This document shows, piece after piece, positions 6,150 to 8,037 of a stretch of 8,037 bases of DNA. This stretch comes from an uncultured Stomatobaculum sp. GTDB taxonomy: Bacteria; Bacillota; Clostridia; Lachnospirales; Lachnospiraceae. Below the pieces are notes generated by a model, which was given only the letters and a program-made list of their open reading frames with translations, did not search any database and was not told the DNA's origin. Both the position numbers and the translations under genes were made by a program. Numbering within the stretch: position 1 is the first letter of the stretch; each line of letters begins with the position of its first letter. Location: NCBI GenBank assembly GCA_938010625.1, contig CALLVJ010000160.1, positions 1 through 8,037 on the forward strand, read 5' to 3'.

Positions 6150-6155
6150 TATAAT
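6150..6155 (+). promoter_or_regulatory. -10 box for exonuclease gene
   Basis: A perfect TATAAT lies 45 bp before the chosen ATG. The best -35 at normal spacing (TAGGCA, 6126-6131, 18-base spacer) is poor, so this is only a candidate. If it is used, transcription starts near 6162. That would rule out the in-frame ATG at 6144 as a start. Confidence 0.4.
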
Positions 6156-6200
6156 CAAAGCAAGCGCAAAAGAGACATGAAAAAAAAGAAAGAAGGTTTT

Positions 6201-6737
6201 ATGGCACGTTATATTGCCTTTGATGTGGAGACACCGAACCGTTTCAGCGACCGCATGAGTGCCATCGGTATTTCTGTGATTGAAAACGGCGTCGTGGCGG
6301 CTTCCTACTATAGTCTTGTAAACCCGGAAACACACTTCGACTATTTTAATGTGCAGCTCACCGGTATCAGCGCGGAGAGTGTGCGGCACGCGCCGACCTT
6401 TCCCAAGGTTTGGAAGGAGATTGCGCCGCTCATGGAGAGCGGGCTTCTGGTCGCGCACAACGCTGTGTTTGATATGGGCGTACTTCAGAAATGCCTGACA
6501 GCTTACGGAATCGCGTGGAAGCCCGAGGTTCCCTATCTCTGCACGGTGCAGATGGGAAAGCGCCTTTTGCCCGGCATGAGCCACAAGTTAAACGTGCTCT
6601 GCGAATACTACGGCATTGCGCTGGACCACCACAAGGCGGACAGCGACAGCCGCGCCTGCGCGGAGATTTTACTGCGCTATCTGGAGAGCGGTGCCGACAT
6701 CCGTCCCTTTATACGGAGCTGCGCAATTGCGCGTTGA
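6201..6737 (+). CDS. DEDDh 3'-5' exonuclease (DnaQ-like)
   Basis: This 178-aa stand-alone exonuclease domain of the DnaQ/RNase T group removes nucleotides from 3' ends using two metal ions. All catalytic positions are visible: D8 and E10 in AFDVET (Exo I), D91 in AHNAVFDMGVL (Exo II), and H144 and D149 in HHKADSDS (Exo III, Hx4D, the DEDDh signature). The LTGIS motif at 53-57 is also typical. It is not attached to a polymerase, helicase or UvrC-like domain, so repair, proofreading in trans or RNA trimming are all possible. The chosen ATG follows AGAAGG (6191-6196). ATGs at 6177 and 6144 are in frame but have poor ribosome binding sites, would add a Lys/Arg-rich tail, and the first overlaps a TATAAT box. 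A terminator upstream makes it the first gene of its transcript. No terminator follows, so transcription may continue into the small ORFs downstream. Confidence 0.92.
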   Translation: MARYIAFDVETPNRFSDRMSAIGISVIENGVVAASYYSLVNPETHFDYFNVQLTGISAESVRHAPTFPKVWKEIAPLMESGLLVAHNAVFDMGVLQKCLTAYGIAWKPEVPYLCTVQMGKRLLPGMSHKLNVLCEYYGIALDHHKADSDSRACAEILLRYLESGADIRPFIRSCAIAR

Positions 6738-6834
6738 CGCGGCGCCGAAAACGCTCTATCCAAGCCGGCGGTTGCAAGATGAAAGTCGGAACAAGGAGAA
6801 GCCGTAGCTGTGGCCAAAGCCGGAATCAAGTATC

Positions 6835-6954
6835 ATGATAAAAGAGATAGCAGGAAGAAAAATAAAAGAGATAGCAGGAAGAAAACGGCAGGAGCAAAGC
6901 GGTCAACGGACAACAAAACACGGTGCGCAGGAAACAGCAAGCGAGGAGAATTGA
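6835..6954 (+). CDS. Doubtful 39-aa basic ORF containing a repeat
   Basis: The stretch 6738-6974 has no firm gene. Within it, the ATG at 6835 opens 39 codons whose first 17 are MIKEIAGRKIKEIAGRK. The octad IKEIAGRK is doubled by the 24-bp DNA repeat, and a Gln/Thr/Glu-rich tail follows. Its ATG overlaps the TGA of an even shorter frame (6779-6838, 19 aa, Arg/Ser-rich) as ATGA. There is no ribosome binding site, so translation would depend on coupling. An alternative GTG at 6810 opens a third frame of 80 codons through the same DNA, reading KRDSRKK twice and merging with the small ORF at 6975. That three frames are open here at once argues that the region is low-complexity purine-rich DNA, not clearly coding. 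Confidence 0.2.
   Translation: MIKEIAGRKIKEIAGRKRQEQSGQRTTKHGAQETASEEN
6838..6885 (+). repeat. Perfect 24-bp tandem duplication
   Basis: Positions 6838-6861 and 6862-6885 are identical, each containing ATAAAAGAGATAGCAGGAAG followed by AAAA. The unit is 24 bp, a multiple of three, so any reading frame crossing it is kept. The almost pure-purine top strand makes slippage the likely origin. Confidence 0.95.
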
Positions 6955-6974
6955 CAGCGACAGAGGAGGAAGGC

Positions 6975-7052
6975 ATGGACGGCAAGATCTATGGGTTGAG
7001 CGCCGAGGGCGACCGCGGACAGCAAAACAAGTATTCCGGAGGTGCGACATGA
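6975..7052 (+). CDS. 25-aa small ORF coupled to downstream gene
   Basis: ATG follows AGGAGG (6964-6969) at five bases, one of the best ribosome binding sites in the window. The peptide begins MDGKIYGLSAEGDRGQQ and ends SGGAT. It is hydrophilic, without a membrane segment or signal. Its TGA overlaps the ATG of the next gene (ATGA, 7049-7052), and the next gene's GGAGG (7038-7042) lies inside this ORF. That is the usual layout of translational coupling. It may be a leader peptide or a true small protein. I recognise no family, and the peptide contains no run of one amino acid that would suggest attenuation. Confidence 0.45.
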   Translation: MDGKIYGLSAEGDRGQQNKYSGGAT

Positions 7053-7432
7053 TTGCAAGATACCGCCCCGCCATTAAGCCGCCTTTCAGCCTGCACGACA
7101 GAATCGTACAGGAAATTGCGGATGCGGGGACTTCTGTGTGCCTCTTTTTTGAGGAGGGAAGTCTCACGATTGAGGATGTAGACCCGGATTTTGTGGCGGT
7201 TCTTTTGTTGCGCCCGGAGAAAGAGCGCGGAGCGTTTGAAGGGAAGCGGATGTCGCTCAAGCACTTTTTGGAGCGCCATACCGAATACAGCTTTGAACTG
7301 GTTGACGAGCTATACGGAGACCACACGCTCACCTACAGCGGGTACCTGAATTTGCCGGACGATGAGAGTCTGATTGAGATGTCCTTGGAAGTCTACTATA
7401 GCGGCGAGCTGGTCTATGATACGGAGAGCTGA
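7049..7432 (+). CDS. Acidic hypothetical protein, 127 aa
   Basis: This is a soluble cytoplasmic protein. ATG is preceded by GGAGG (7038-7042) at six bases, and its start overlaps the stop of the small ORF before it. An open stretch in the same frame begins earlier (6923), but that part is Arg-rich and lacks a ribosome binding site. The protein opens with MIARYRPAIKPPFSLHDR, has an alternating strand/acidic-turn pattern in the middle (VCLFFEEGSLTIEDVD, FVAVLLLRP), then a helix SLKHFLERH. It ends in strands with many Asp/Glu and Tyr (VYYSGELVYDTES). I do not recognise the family. Composition, the ribosome binding site and codon-like periodicity support a real gene. It may be cotranscribed with the exonuclease upstream and with the membrane protein downstream, since no terminator is seen on either side. 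Confidence 0.8.
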   Translation: MIARYRPAIKPPFSLHDRIVQEIADAGTSVCLFFEEGSLTIEDVDPDFVAVLLLRPEKERGAFEGKRMSLKHFLERHTEYSFELVDELYGDHTLTYSGYLNLPDDESLIEMSLEVYYSGELVYDTES

Positions 7433-7502
7433 AGGAAAAGTAAAGCCATGCGCAAAGAAGAATACAAGGAAAACGGTCGGGACAGTTAGCAGGAGGAAGA
7501 GT

Positions 7503-7637
7503 ATGCGCCTCGTTGAAATCGGAGACAAGAAAAAAGCTGCCGCGAGAACACGAGCGGCGGCAAAAAATGCGCTATCGGAATGCGAAAATACAGGCGGAAT
7601 ACCGCTTAACCATGTGAAGGGGGATTGTGGGAGATGA
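7503..7637 (+). CDS. 44-aa basic, Ala-rich small ORF
   Basis: AGGAGG (7491-7496) stands six bases before ATG. The peptide begins MRLVEIGDKKKAAARTRAAA, then KNALSECENTGG, and ends in GDCGR. The first half is a strongly basic Ala-rich helix with two Cys later, and there is no hydrophobic segment. Its TGA overlaps the ATG of the membrane-protein gene (ATGA, 7634-7637). A 13-codon ORF (7448-7489, MRKEEYKENGRDS) sits between the preceding gene and this one, with a poor ribosome binding site. No known family is recognised. The near-consensus ribosome binding site and coupling make translation likely even if the product is only a leader. Confidence 0.45.
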   Translation: MRLVEIGDKKKAAARTRAAAKNALSECENTGGIPLNHVKGDCGR

Positions 7638-8008
7638 ATCCGGAAGAACGGGCGGAAAATTGGTTTCGGAATATACCGGGGGAAGAGAAAATTCCCATGG
7701 AGAAGAAGATTGAACTCTGCGGGCGGGTGACGATTCCCATCATAGTGATCTGTCTCGGAATCTTTATCGCGGAGTTTTCGCTGCTTCGTTTCTTCGGCGG
7801 AACACTCATTGACCGCGTGGCAGACTTTGTCAACGGAATGGCGCGCGCAAAGGGCAGAGTACACTACACAACAATCGCGCTCGCCGGTGTAATCATGATG
7901 TTTCCGTTTGCTGTTTTGCCGGTTGCCGCGAGTACGCTTTACCGGCGAAGCTGGCTGCGTAAACAGGCGGAGAAATGGCTGTCCGAACATACGCAGAACG
8001 AGAACTGA
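7634..8008 (+). CDS. Two-helix membrane protein, unknown function
   Basis: This 124-aa protein has an acidic N-terminal tail (MNPEERAENWFRNIPGEEK) and two membrane helices, near residues 32-53 (VTIPIIVICLGIFIAEFSLL) and 78-101 (YTTIALAGVIMMFPFAVLPV and on). Between them is a loop with FVNGMARAKGR, and it ends in a basic C-terminal tail (YRRSWLRKQAEKW). Both tails should be on the same side, probably cytoplasmic by the positive charges. The ATG is chosen over a TTG at 7625 because AAGGGGGA (7617-7624) is well placed only for the ATG, which also forms the ATGA overlap with the small ORF before it. It is not a recognised family. The helix pair could suit a small regulatory or scaffold membrane protein, but nothing in the sequence shows a role. 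The last 29 bp of the window hold no feature. Confidence 0.75.
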   Translation: MNPEERAENWFRNIPGEEKIPMEKKIELCGRVTIPIIVICLGIFIAEFSLLRFFGGTLIDRVADFVNGMARAKGRVHYTTIALAGVIMMFPFAVLPVAASTLYRRSWLRKQAEKWLSEHTQNEN

Positions 8009-8037
8009 AAAACAGGTAATCAAAAGCGGCGGGTGCA

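Noticed and set aside
6838..6885. Possible CRISPR or iteron array
   Set aside because: There are only two head-to-tail copies with no spacers, no neighbouring cas or rep gene, and no further copies nearby.
6810..7052. 80-codon GTG-initiated ORF across the tandem repeat
   Set aside because: The ribosome binding site is 11 bases away and the N-terminal half is purine-driven Lys/Arg. The internal ATG at 6975 with AGGAGG is a far better start.
7310..8023. Long open frame of 237 codons on the minus strand
   Set aside because: It lies antisense to two plus-strand genes that have good ribosome binding sites. Its composition (Phe, Pro, Arg, His-rich) is that of a shadow frame, and it has no ribosome binding site.

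Overview
The window reads as chromosomal DNA of a low-to-medium GC Firmicute, most likely an anaerobic Clostridia/Lachnospiraceae-type gut or oral bacterium. This is inferred from strong AGGAGG-type ribosome binding sites, TTGACA/TATAAT-type promoters, lipoboxes typical of monoderms, a secreted bacterial serpin, and remnants of an ABC-F ATPase and an AraC-type regulator of kinds I associate with that group. No species can be named. Every gene I can support lies on the plus strand. There are no rRNA or tRNA genes, CRISPR arrays or recognisable transposases.

Left part (1-2830): an unrecognised protein runs in from the left edge. It is followed by about 360 bp of degraded sequence (619-978) in which one frame is open except for a single stop. 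Next comes a well-preserved serpin made as a lipoprotein (1007-2332), probably a surface-exposed protease inhibitor. Behind it lie a 15-codon micro-ORF and a single-domain VOC (glyoxalase-fold) protein (2432-2815) with all four metal-ligand positions, closed by a weak terminator.

Middle part (2870-5390): a small Cys-anchored lipoprotein and a six-helix membrane protein may be cotranscribed, since only 67 bp separate them. A good extended -10 promoter then drives an aspartate:alanine-exchanger-type (AspT/YidE/YbjL superfamily) membrane protein of 381 aa. That gene ends at a strong intrinsic terminator with a 15-bp stem and a GAAA loop.

Scar (5400-6060): a promoter-like TTGACA-N17-GAAAAT and a clean terminator bracket about 540 bp of gene wreckage. 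An ABC-F ATPase has lost its Walker B region and has an altered Walker A. It is joined directly to the last ~65 codons of an AraC/XylS regulator, which itself carries a 2-bp frameshift. This is the clearest pseudogene story in the window.

Right part (6060-8037): a compact DEDDh exonuclease (6201-6737) is followed by a region where small basic ORFs alternate with two ordinary hypothetical genes (7049-7432, 7634-8008). In both cases the small ORF has a near-ideal Shine-Dalgarno sequence and its stop overlaps the next start as ATGA, which suggests translational coupling. A perfect 24-bp tandem duplication sits in front of this series. I see no convincing new defence or biosynthetic system. The most interesting items are the lipoprotein serpin, the fossil ABC-F/AraC locus, and the repeated small-ORF/ATGA arrangement.
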